Part shown: positions 8,577-15,960 of the stretch, in pieces
Layout: each line of letters opens with the position of its first letter
Numbering within the stretch: position 1 is the first letter of the stretch
Assembly: GCF_022807995.1 (NCBI RefSeq)
Contig: NZ_CP094351.1
Coordinates: 5,441,501 to 5,505,500, forward strand
DNA length: 64,000 bases
Reading direction: 5' to 3'
Source: Pseudomonas orientalis
Lineage (GTDB): Bacteria > Pseudomonadota > Gammaproteobacteria > Pseudomonadales > Pseudomonadaceae
Notes under the pieces: generated by a model
Seen by the model: the letters and a program-made list of their open reading frames with translations, nothing else
What the model was told of the DNA's origin: nothing
Database searches by the model: none
Program-made: the position numbers and the translations under genes

Positions 8577-9122
8577 ATGAACCCCAGCCTGACTGAAACA
8601 CCTTCGCTGTCACGGCGCGGCGTCTTGAAAATCGGCCTGTGCGCCAGTGCCTTCCTGGCCACCGCCGGGCTGGGCGCCAGCCTCAGCGGTTGCTCGAGCA
8701 GCACGCCGGCCAGCGGTTTTGCGATGTTGCGCGCCAGTGACTTGCCGTTCCTGCGCGCGGTAATCCCGGTACTGCTGGAAAGCGCGGCCAGCGCGCAAGC
8801 CGTGAGCGCCGGGATTGAAGACACTCTGAAAAAACTCGACTACAGCCTGCAGCACCTGTCGCCGGAGATGTTCAAGCTCACCCAACAGTTGTTCGACGTG
8901 TTGAGCATGGGCATTACCCGAGGACCGTTGACCGGCATCTGGGGCAGTTGGGAAAACGCGAGCAGCGAGCAGATCCGCAACTTCCTGCACCGCTGGGAAA
9001 ACAGCTACCTGAACCTGCTGCGCATGGGCCAGGGCTCGCTGCTCAAGCTGGTGATCATGGCCTGGTACTTCCGGCCCGAGTCCTGGGCCCACTGCGGGTA
9101 CCCCGGCCCGCCGAAGATCTGA
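8577..9122 (+). CDS. Tat-signal (possible lipo)protein, partner of the GMC oxidoreductase
   Basis: This 181-residue protein starts with a twin-arginine signal: RRGVLK with R13-R14, a hydrophobic stretch, and then a lipobox-like LSGC ending at Cys39. The rest is helical and resembles the small Tat-exported subunits (gluconate dehydrogenase subunit 3-like) encoded beside GMC flavoproteins. It sits 28 bp after the aldehyde dehydrogenase and 35 bp before the GMC gene, which has no signal peptide. I infer that it carries the flavoprotein across the membrane and may anchor it. No catalytic motif is visible. Confidence 0.75.
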   Translation: MNPSLTETPSLSRRGVLKIGLCASAFLATAGLGASLSGCSSSTPASGFAMLRASDLPFLRAVIPVLLESAASAQAVSAGIEDTLKKLDYSLQHLSPEMFKLTQQLFDVLSMGITRGPLTGIWGSWENASSEQIRNFLHRWENSYLNLLRMGQGSLLKLVIMAWYFRPESWAHCGYPGPPKI

Positions 9123-9157
9123 TCTGCATCCCTCACAATAAAAAAGAGACGACCCTG

Positions 9158-10753
9158 ATGCCCGTACCCGATCTGTTCCGCGACGGCCTGGCCCGAGGCT
9201 GGAAAACCCACAACGGCGCCGCCCTCGACAATGACCTGACCCTGGAAGCCGACGTGGCCATCATCGGCAGCGGCGCCGGTGGCGGTACTACAGCGGAAAT
9301 CCTCAGCGCCGCCGGCTACAAGGTGTTGCTGATCGAAGAAGGCCCGCTCAAGACCAGCAGCGATTTCAAGCTGCTGGAAGACGAAGCCTACGCCAGCCTG
9401 TACCAGGAAGGGATTGGGCGTATGAGCAAGGACGGTGCGATCACCATACTGCAGGGCCGGGCAGTGGGCGGTACAACGTTGATCAACTGGACCTCCAGCT
9501 TTCGCACCCCCGATGCCACCCTCGCCCACTGGGCCAGCGAATACGCGGTGAAGGGCCATAGCAGCGCCGAGATGGCGCCGTGGTTCGAAGCAATGGAACA
9601 GCGCCTGGGCATCGCGCCCTGGGCCCTGCCGCCGAATGCCAACAACGACGTGATCCGCAAAGGCTGCGAAAAGCTCGGCTACAGCTGGCATGTGATCCCG
9701 CGCAATGTGCGCGGCTGCTTCAACCTGGGTTATTGCGGCATGGGCTGCCCGGTCAACGCCAAGCAATCGATGCTGGTGACCACCATCCCCGCCACCCTGG
9801 AGAAAGGCGGCGAGCTGCTCTACCTGGCCCGTGCCGAGCGCCTCACATACAGCGGCGACACGATCAGCAGCCTGGAATGCGTGGCCATGGATGCGCGTTG
9901 TGTGGCGCCTACCGGACGCACGATCAGCGTAAAGGCCAAACATTACGTACTCTCGGGCGGCGGCATCAACAGCCCGGCGTTGCTGATGCGCTCGGACGCG
10001 CCCGACCCTCATTCACGGCTGGGCAAGCGCACCTTCCTGCACTTGGTGAACTTCTCCGCCGGGTTGTTCGACGAGGTGATCAATCCGTTCTACGGGGCGC
10101 CGCAGTCGATCTATTCCGACCATTTCCAATGGCAGGACGGCACTACCGGTAAAATGTCCTACAAGCTGGAAGCCCCGCCCTTACACCCAGGGTTGGCAAG
10201 CACGCTGTTTGGCGGCTACGGCGGGCAGAATGCCCTGGACATGAACCGACTGCCCCATACCCACGCCATGCTCGCGCTGTTGCGCGACGGTTTTCACCCC
10301 GACAGCCCTGGCGGCGCAGTGGAATTGCGCGGTGACGGTACGCCGGTGCTCGACTATCAGGTTTCGCCCTATGCCTGGGACGGCCTGCGTCGGGCCTTTC
10401 ACAGCATGGCCGAGATACAGTTCGCAGCAGGCGCCAAATCGGTCAAGCCCCTGCATCACGATGCCCGATACGTGAGCAGCTTGGCCGAGGCGCGCAGTGT
10501 GATTGACGGTTTGAGCCTTGAGCTACATCGAACCACGCTGGGCAGCGCCCATGTGATGGGCGGTTGTGCCATGGGCGAAGACCCGAAAAACGCGGTTGCC
10601 GATAGCCTCGGGCGCCACCACCAACTGCGTAACCTGTCGATTCACGACGGCTCCCTGTTTCCCACCAGCATTGGGGCAAACCCCCAGTTGTCGGTGTATG
10701 GAATGAGCGCCCAATTGGCGTCAGCCTTGTCCGAACGTCTGAAAACAGCGTGA
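9158..10753 (+). CDS. GMC family FAD-dependent oxidoreductase
   Basis: This 531-residue flavoprotein belongs to the glucose-methanol-choline superfamily. The dinucleotide-binding motif IIGSGAGGGTTAEIL lies near residue 35, the GMC segment GRAVGGTTLINW near 105, and the C-terminal HVMGGCAMGEDP and SIGANPQLSVYG hold the expected catalytic His and FAD contacts. It would oxidise a primary alcohol or sugar. The ATG at 9158 follows a purine-rich AAGAGACGA. It has no signal peptide of its own, yet lies next to a Tat-signal protein. The substrate is unknown; an alcohol feeding the aldehyde dehydrogenase of the same operon is plausible. Confidence 0.88.
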   Translation: MPVPDLFRDGLARGWKTHNGAALDNDLTLEADVAIIGSGAGGGTTAEILSAAGYKVLLIEEGPLKTSSDFKLLEDEAYASLYQEGIGRMSKDGAITILQGRAVGGTTLINWTSSFRTPDATLAHWASEYAVKGHSSAEMAPWFEAMEQRLGIAPWALPPNANNDVIRKGCEKLGYSWHVIPRNVRGCFNLGYCGMGCPVNAKQSMLVTTIPATLEKGGELLYLARAERLTYSGDTISSLECVAMDARCVAPTGRTISVKAKHYVLSGGGINSPALLMRSDAPDPHSRLGKRTFLHLVNFSAGLFDEVINPFYGAPQSIYSDHFQWQDGTTGKMSYKLEAPPLHPGLASTLFGGYGGQNALDMNRLPHTHAMLALLRDGFHPDSPGGAVELRGDGTPVLDYQVSPYAWDGLRRAFHSMAEIQFAAGAKSVKPLHHDARYVSSLAEARSVIDGLSLELHRTTLGSAHVMGGCAMGEDPKNAVADSLGRHHQLRNLSIHDGSLFPTSIGANPQLSVYGMSAQLASALSERLKTA

Positions 10754-10856
10754 AAAACCGTGCGATTCACGGCATTTATCTACGTAAGTCGACTTGGCCG
10801 ACCGGGATGGCTGCGATACCATCCGATTCCCCAACGGACTCCGCCAGGACGACGCG

Positions 10857-11336
10857 ATGAACCGAGTGTTGTACCCAGGTACCTTCGACCCGATTACCAA
10901 AGGCCATGGCGATCTGGTCGAACGCGCCTCTCGCCTGTTCGACCATGTGATCATCGCGGTTGCCGCCAGCCCCAAGAAAAACCCGCTGTTTCCCCTGGAG
11001 CAGCGCGTGGAATTGGCGCAAGAGGTCACCAAGCACCTGCCCAACGTGGAGGTGGTGGGCTTTTCGACCCTGCTGGCGCACTTTGCCAAGGAGCAGAACG
11101 CCAATGTGTTTCTGCGTGGCCTGCGCGCGGTGTCGGATTTCGAATATGAATTTCAGCTGGCCAACATGAACCGCCAACTGGCGCCGGACGTGGAAAGCCT
11201 GTTCCTTACGCCATCGGAACGTTATTCGTTCATTTCCTCGACGTTGGTGCGTGAAATTGCCGCTTTGGGCGGAGATATCACCAAGTTCGTGCACCCGGCG
11301 GTCGCGGACGCGCTGACGCTGCGCTTCAAGAAGTAA
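10857..11336 (+). CDS. coaD: Phosphopantetheine adenylyltransferase
   Basis: This 159-residue nucleotidyltransferase catalyses the penultimate step of coenzyme A synthesis (ATP + 4'-phosphopantetheine to dephospho-CoA). The nucleotide-binding PGTFDPITKGH near the N terminus and the C-terminal TPSERYSFISSTLVRE are diagnostic. The ATG at 10857 gives the family's standard length. It follows the GMC gene after 103 bp and precedes a ferredoxin gene, the order also known from P. aeruginosa. Confidence 0.97.
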   Translation: MNRVLYPGTFDPITKGHGDLVERASRLFDHVIIAVAASPKKNPLFPLEQRVELAQEVTKHLPNVEVVGFSTLLAHFAKEQNANVFLRGLRAVSDFEYEFQLANMNRQLAPDVESLFLTPSERYSFISSTLVREIAALGGDITKFVHPAVADALTLRFKK

Positions 11337-11348
11337 GACCGCTCACTC

Positions 11349-11373
11349 GGCGCCCGCTCGCACTGCGGGCGCC
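11349..11373. other. 9-bp perfect stem-loop between coaD and the ferredoxin gene
   Basis: GGCGCCCGC and its exact complement flank a 7-nt loop. No T-run follows, so it is not a classical intrinsic terminator; an attenuating or RNA-stabilising hairpin is possible. Confidence 0.4.
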
Positions 11374-11438
11374 AATGCGGCACAATTGCGCGCATTCGTT
11401 TTCAGATGCCTTGGCTGACAGCCCTGGCAGGAGTTCTC

Positions 11439-11690
11439 ATGTCCCTGATCATCACCGACGATTGCATCAATTGCGACGTCTGCGAACCCGAGTGCCCGAA
11501 CGCTGCGATTTCCCAGGGTGAAGAGATCTATGTGATCGATCCCAACCTGTGCACGCAATGTGTCGGCCACTACGACGAACCCCAGTGCCAGCAGGTGTGC
11601 CCGGTGGATTGCATTCCGCTGGATGAAGCGCGCCCTGAGACTGAAGAGCAGTTGATGGAGAAGTACCGGAAGATTACCGGTAAAGCCTGA
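11439..11690 (+). CDS. YfhL-type 2[4Fe-4S] ferredoxin
   Basis: This 83-residue electron carrier has two cluster motifs: C9-x2-C12-x2-C15-x3-C19 (CINCDVCEPECP) and the longer CxxC-x8-C-x3-C (CTQCVGHYDEPQCQQVCP) typical of the Alvin/YfhL ferredoxins. It corresponds to the Fdx1 type encoded beside coaD in pseudomonads. The ATG at 11439 has GGAG upstream; an in-frame start at 11406 would add an unusual hydrophobic extension. Confidence 0.93.
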   Translation: MSLIITDDCINCDVCEPECPNAAISQGEEIYVIDPNLCTQCVGHYDEPQCQQVCPVDCIPLDEARPETEEQLMEKYRKITGKA

Positions 11691-11716
11691 GGTTCTTTAG
11701 CGCCTGTAAAGGCCTC

Positions 11717-11789
11717 ATCGGGGGCAAGCCCCCTCCCACACTTTGATTTGTGAATACATTCAAAATGTGGGAGGGGGCTTGCCCCCGAT
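11717..11789. repeat. Inverted-arrangement REP pair
   Basis: Two GTGGGAGGGGGCTTGC-family REPs are placed with their GTGGG ends facing inward, the opposite of the canonical REPIN. The short spacer contains TTTGATTTGTGAATACATTC. It lies between the convergent ferredoxin gene and mutM. Confidence 0.8.
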
Positions 11790-11814
11790 GGCGATATCAG
11801 CCATCACACAGCCA

Positions 11815-12627
11815 TCAGCTTTGACACTTGGGACAAAACACACTCGCCCGCTGCCCCAGCACTACATTGCGCAACTCGGTCCCGCAGACCTTGCACGCCT
11901 CGCCGCCCCGGCCATACACGAACAATTCCTGCTGGAAATACCCCGGCTGCCCGTCGCCGCCGATAAAATCGCGCAAGGTGGTGCCGCCCCGCTCGATTGC
12001 CGCAGCCAGCACGCGCTTGATTTCGATCGCCAGCCTCAGGTAGCGCGCCCGTGATATACCGCCCGCCGCGCGACGCGGATCGATCCCCGCCGCAAACAGC
12101 GCTTCGGTCGCATAGATATTGCCCACGCCCACCACCACGGCGTTGTCCATGATGAACGGCTTCACCGCCATCGACCGCCCGCGGGACTGCTGGAACAAGC
12201 GTTCGCCATCAAACAGCGCGGTCAATGGCTCGGGGCCCAGACGCAGCAGCAGCTCGTGGTTGTGCGGGTCCTGGCTCCAGAGCATGGCGCCAAAACGCCG
12301 GGGGTCGGTGTAACGCAGGGCCAGGCCGGATTCCAGCTCGATGTCCACATGTTCATGCTTGGCCGCAGGCGTGCCGGCTTCCACCAGGCGCAGGTTGCCC
12401 GACATGCCCAGGTGGCTGATCAAGGTGCCCACTTCGGCGTTGATCAACAAGTACTTGGCGCGCCGCTCCACCAGCACGATGCGCTGCCCGGACAGGCGCA
12501 CATCAAGGTCCTCGGGGATCGGCCAGCGCAGGCGGCGCTCACGCACCACCACACGGCTGACGCGCTGCCCCTCCAGGTGCGGGGCAATCCCCCGCCGGGT
12601 GGTTTCGACTTCTGGTAACTCAGGCAT
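11815..12627 (-). CDS. mutM: Formamidopyrimidine-DNA glycosylase
   Basis: This 270-residue base-excision repair enzyme removes 8-oxoguanine. The mature N terminus PELPEVETTRRG carries the catalytic Pro and Glu; the C-terminal zinc finger reads CKVCGTELRN...CPKC. The helix-two-turn-helix region NIYATEALFAAGIDP is intact. The gene is preceded on the same strand by an HDOD-domain gene 21 bp upstream. Confidence 0.97.
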   Translation of the reverse strand: MPELPEVETTRRGIAPHLEGQRVSRVVVRERRLRWPIPEDLDVRLSGQRIVLVERRAKYLLINAEVGTLISHLGMSGNLRLVEAGTPAAKHEHVDIELESGLALRYTDPRRFGAMLWSQDPHNHELLLRLGPEPLTALFDGERLFQQSRGRSMAVKPFIMDNAVVVGVGNIYATEALFAAGIDPRRAAGGISRARYLRLAIEIKRVLAAAIERGGTTLRDFIGGDGQPGYFQQELFVYGRGGEACKVCGTELRNVVLGQRASVFCPKCQS

Positions 12628-12648
12628 GTGTACCTCGGGAAGAAAGGC

Positions 12649-13515
12649 TCAGTGCGCGCCCAGTTCGCGGATCGACAACTTCATGCTTTCGAAGTCGTAG
12701 TCCGACAGGCCCACATAGTCGAGCACCAAATGGCCGATCGCATCCCACTCATGGTCAACGGCCTGGTTGCCCAGCACGCGATAGGACGAACAGATGTGCT
12801 CGGCCATTTTCAGGATCGCCAGCAGGTTCTTAAGCACAGGGTTACGCGACGACTCATCGCTGAAAATCGCCAGGGCGTTGTGGTGGTTGGCGATGGCGTC
12901 GGTCACATGCTCCGGCAGGCGCCAGGACTTGGCGGTGTAGTAACCCACCACGGCATGGTTGGTGTTGAACGCATTGTTCTCGGTGTCAACCACACGGCAA
13001 TCCGGACCGGCATTGGCGTAGGCCTGCTCCAGCACCGTCATGTAGTTCGGGAACCGCTTGAGCATCAGCGGCACGCCGCAATCGTGGAACAGGCCCAGGG
13101 CATAGGCTTCGTCAACCGCCTGGGAGCCGGTGCGCTTGGCCAGGGTCAGGCAGGTCATTGCCACATCCTGGGCCGTGTCCCAGAAGCGGTTGAGCGTGAC
13201 GATGGTGTCGTCGCTCATCTCGCCCTTGATCGACAGCGCATTGATCAGGTTGATGACCGAGCGGCTGCCCAGCAGGTTCACCGCGCGCTGAATCGAGGCG
13301 ATCTTGTTGCTCAGGCCGTAATACGGCGAGTTGACGATTTTCAGCAACGCGCCGGACAGGCCCGGGTCCTGGGCGATGAGCCGGGCGATCACTTCCAGGT
13401 CCGGGTCGGGCATGTACTGCTCCATCTGCAAATCCACCATGATTTGCGGCTGGGGCGGCACGCTGATGCCTTGCAGGACCTGCTGGATCTGTTCGGCGGA
13501 AAGCTCTTGGGACAT
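12649..13515 (-). CDS. HDOD domain-containing protein
   Basis: This 288-residue protein is almost entirely an HDOD domain (about residues 20-215): DPDLEVIARLIAQDPGLSGALLKIVNSPYYG is the family signature region. HDOD proteins are non-catalytic HD-superfamily relatives found in signalling and motility control. There is no attached GGDEF, EAL or receiver domain. It is probably cotranscribed with mutM, 21 bp downstream. Its role here is unknown. Confidence 0.88.
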   Translation of the reverse strand: MSQELSAEQIQQVLQGISVPPQPQIMVDLQMEQYMPDPDLEVIARLIAQDPGLSGALLKIVNSPYYGLSNKIASIQRAVNLLGSRSVINLINALSIKGEMSDDTIVTLNRFWDTAQDVAMTCLTLAKRTGSQAVDEAYALGLFHDCGVPLMLKRFPNYMTVLEQAYANAGPDCRVVDTENNAFNTNHAVVGYYTAKSWRLPEHVTDAIANHHNALAIFSDESSRNPVLKNLLAILKMAEHICSSYRVLGNQAVDHEWDAIGHLVLDYVGLSDYDFESMKLSIRELGAH

Positions 13516-13601
13516 AAGTACACACTCTGGGCTAGGCGGGGATTCTACCCCTTATGCAGACCGGGCCGACACCCAAAAACCCAAACCGAAACTCGATCAA
13601 A

Positions 13602-13690
13602 TGTGGGAGGGGGCTTGCCCCCGATTGCGGTATATCAGTGAAAGATGAGCTGACTGACCCACCGCTATCGGGGGCAAGCCCCCTCCCACA
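13602..13690. repeat. Canonical REPIN, 89 bp
   Basis: Two 24-bp arms (outer ends TGTGGGAGGGGGCTTGC) flank a 41-bp spacer with GTCAG/CTGAC symmetry. It lies between divergent HDOD and rlmI genes, upstream of rlmI. Confidence 0.88.
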
Positions 13691-13757
13691 TGTCCGGCGG
13701 CGCCGCCAAGCAATGCACAACACGGTATACTCCCGCTCTTTTTTCCGGAGCGACGTC

Positions 13758-14954
13758 ATGTCCCTGCCAAGCCTGCGTCTCAAAGCCAACGCCGATCGTC
13801 GTTTGCGCAACGGCCACCTGTGGGTCTACAGCAACGAAATCGACGTGGCCGCCACCCCACTCCACGGCTTCCAGGCAGGCGACCAGGCTATCCTGGAAGC
13901 GGCCGGCGGCAAGACCCTGGGCATCGTGGCCATGAGCCCGAACAACCTGATCTGCGCCCGCCTGCTGTCGCGCGACATCAAGTTGCCGCTGGACAAGTCG
14001 CTGCTGGTGCACCGCCTCAACGTCGCCCTGTCCCTGCGTGACCGCCTGTTCGACAAGCCGTTCTACCGCCTGGTCTACGGGGATTCCGACCTGTTGCCGG
14101 GCCTGGTGGTCGACCGTTTCGGCGACATCCTGGTGGTACAGATCGCCTCGGCGACCATGGAAGCCCATAAAGAAGACGTGATCGCCGCGCTGACCCAAGT
14201 GCTCAAGCCCAGCGGCATCCTGTTCAAGAACGACTCCGCCGCGCGCGACGCCGAAGGCCTCAACCGCTATGTCGAAACCGTATTCGGCCTGGTGCCGGCA
14301 TGGGTCGCACTGGAAGAAAACGGCGTGAAATTCGAAGCCCCGGTGATCCAGGGCCAGAAAACCGGCTGGTTCTACGACCACCGCATGAACCGCGCGCGCC
14401 TGGCGCCGTATGCAAAAGGCAAGCGCGTTCTGGACCTGTACAGCTACATCGGTGGCTGGGGCGTGCAAGCCGCCGCTTTCGGCGCCAGTGAAGTGTTCTG
14501 CGTCGACGCCTCCGCCTTCGCCCTCGACGGCGTGGAGCGCAACGCCGCGCTCAACGGCGTGGCCGAGAAGATGACCTGCATCGAAGGCGACGTCTTCGAA
14601 GCGTTGAAAGAACTGAAAGCCAGCGAAGAACGCTTCGACGTGATCGTCGCCGACCCACCGGCCTTCATCAAACGCAAAAAAGACATGAAAAACGGCGAAG
14701 GCGCCTACCGCCGCCTGAACGAGCAAGCCATGCGCCTGCTCAGCAAGGACGGCATCCTCGTCAGCGCGTCGTGCTCCATGCACCTGCCGGAAGACGACCT
14801 GCAGAACATCCTGCTGACCAGCGCCCGCCACCTGGACCGCAATATCCAGATGCTCGAACGCGGCGGCCAGGGCCCGGATCATCCGGTGCACCCGGCGATT
14901 GTCGAGACGCGGTATATCAAGAGCATTACGTGCCGGCTTTTGCCTAACAGCTGA
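13758..14954 (+). CDS. rlmI: 23S rRNA (cytosine1962-C5)-methyltransferase RlmI
   Basis: This 398-residue methyltransferase has an N-terminal PUA domain (LRNGHLWVYSNEID) and a Rossmann SAM-binding domain (VLDLYSYIGGWGVQAAAFGA). The motif DPPAFIKRKKD and the later SCSMHL contain the residues used for m5C formation. The ATG at 13758 follows CGGAG; the longer reading frame would run back into the REPIN and is not credible. Confidence 0.94.
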   Translation: MSLPSLRLKANADRRLRNGHLWVYSNEIDVAATPLHGFQAGDQAILEAAGGKTLGIVAMSPNNLICARLLSRDIKLPLDKSLLVHRLNVALSLRDRLFDKPFYRLVYGDSDLLPGLVVDRFGDILVVQIASATMEAHKEDVIAALTQVLKPSGILFKNDSAARDAEGLNRYVETVFGLVPAWVALEENGVKFEAPVIQGQKTGWFYDHRMNRARLAPYAKGKRVLDLYSYIGGWGVQAAAFGASEVFCVDASAFALDGVERNAALNGVAEKMTCIEGDVFEALKELKASEERFDVIVADPPAFIKRKKDMKNGEGAYRRLNEQAMRLLSKDGILVSASCSMHLPEDDLQNILLTSARHLDRNIQMLERGGQGPDHPVHPAIVETRYIKSITCRLLPNS

Positions 14955-14970
14955 TTGAAGCCGAAACATC

Positions 14971-15071
14971 TGTAGGAGCGAGCTTGCTCGCGAAGAACGA
15001 ATAGGCGCCACGGGCTGCCTGATAGCACTGCGTTATCGTTGACGTTCTTCGCGAGCAAGCTCGCTCCTACA
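14971..15071. repeat. REPIN, TGTAGGAGCGAGC family, downstream of the RAYT gene
   Basis: This is a 101-bp element with outer ends TGTAGGAGCGAGC and inverted copy; the spacer contains GGGCTGCCTGATAGCACTG. It lies 12 bp past the RAYT stop (transposase on the minus strand) and after rlmI. Confidence 0.88.
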
Positions 15072-15083
15072 GGTAAAGGTGTC

Positions 15084-15542
15084 TCATAGCCAGATGGCAT
15101 CCCATAGCGGGTATTGGCCAATGTGATCAACAAGACCTGCACGCAATGGGTTTGCGACAATGTAGCGAGCCATTGCCTTCAAGTCCTCCTCACGACGCAG
15201 CGCCCTGTCGAAATAGCCTTTTTGCCAAAGCACTCCGAAGGACCGTCTTGCCTTATTGACTGCACGGGCACTTCTCGATTTGGTTCGCTGCATGAGCCTG
15301 GGCAAATCGCCGTTGTGCAACTCCACCAGCCAGTGGAAATGGTCGGGCATGATCACCCAGGCTAGTGACGTTGCATCTCCATCCTCCTGAGCCTTTCTGA
15401 ATTCGCGGACCAGCAAGCGACCGATAAGCCAGTCTTGAAAGATGCGTTGCCGTTGATGGGTGACAGCCGTTAGCAAGTAGATACGGCCCGATTCTGAATA
15501 GCGCCCCTTACGCAGCCGATGAGTATTTTGCTGAATGGACAT
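15084..15542 (-). CDS. REP-associated tyrosine transposase (RAYT)
   Basis: This 152-residue single-strand HUH nuclease belongs to the Y1/IS200-related TnpA_REP family. The metal-binding HxH is at H68 and H70 (MPDHFHWLVEL), and the catalytic tyrosine is probably Y127 in ARYIVANPLRAGLV; WQKGYFDRAL is another family motif. RAYTs are domesticated transposases held responsible for maintaining and spreading REPINs. It is flanked on both sides by same-orientation TGTAGGAGC-family REPINs, the usual sign of the cognate repeat. It is full length with no frameshift. GAGGACGAAGGA precedes the ATG. Confidence 0.92.
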   Translation of the reverse strand: MSIQQNTHRLRKGRYSESGRIYLLTAVTHQRQRIFQDWLIGRLLVREFRKAQEDGDATSLAWVIMPDHFHWLVELHNGDLPRLMQRTKSRSARAVNKARRSFGVLWQKGYFDRALRREEDLKAMARYIVANPLRAGLVDHIGQYPLWDAIWL

Positions 15543-15632
15543 TCCTTCGTCCTCTTCTGTGATTGGAAGAGAAACGGTAGGAGCTGAAGCGCCAACCAGC
15601 CTTCAAACAATTGTTCTGGATATATCCGCCCT

Positions 15633-15733
15633 TGTAGGAGCGAGCTCGCTCGCGAAAAACCCATAGACGACATGGGCTACCTGATAGCACGGCGTCATCG
15701 TTGACGATTTTCGCGAGCAAGCTCGCTCCTACA
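15633..15733. repeat. REPIN, TGTAGGAGCGAGC family, upstream of the RAYT gene
   Basis: This is a 101-bp element in the same orientation as the one at 14971. Its left arm has GAGCTCGCTCGCG, a single-base variant of the usual GAGCTTGCTCGCG. It lies 90 bp upstream of the RAYT start. Confidence 0.88.
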
Positions 15734-15960
15734 GGTAGACGGCCATTCCCTCCAGCCGCCAGCGGTGTAGAATCGGCCCTATTCATCGCCAGTCATCCCC
15801 CGGCGGGTTTATGAGCTCGAGGCCCAAGCACGCGGCGATCCCGCGACGCGAGTGGCAACTTCCGGACACACGGCCATTTTCTGAGTGTTCCAGACGTCAA
15901 TAGAAGCTCTCTCCCCTTTAGCACCTGATTAGTAAGTGATTAGCCGCCCGGAGTGCTCCA
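15734..15960 (+). promoter_or_regulatory. Upstream region of ilvD
   Basis: This is the rest of a 418-bp gene-free stretch after the REPIN. It must hold the ilvD promoter and leader. A GC-rich segment (15800-15870) could fold. A 30-codon open frame at 15811-15903 has no run of Ile, Val or Leu codons, so it does not look like an attenuation leader peptide. I see no clear terminator or riboswitch. Confidence 0.4.

Noticed and set aside
15811..15903. Thirty-codon leader peptide before ilvD
   Set aside because: It has no Ile, Val or Leu codon cluster, only a weak SD, and no terminator/antiterminator pair behind it.
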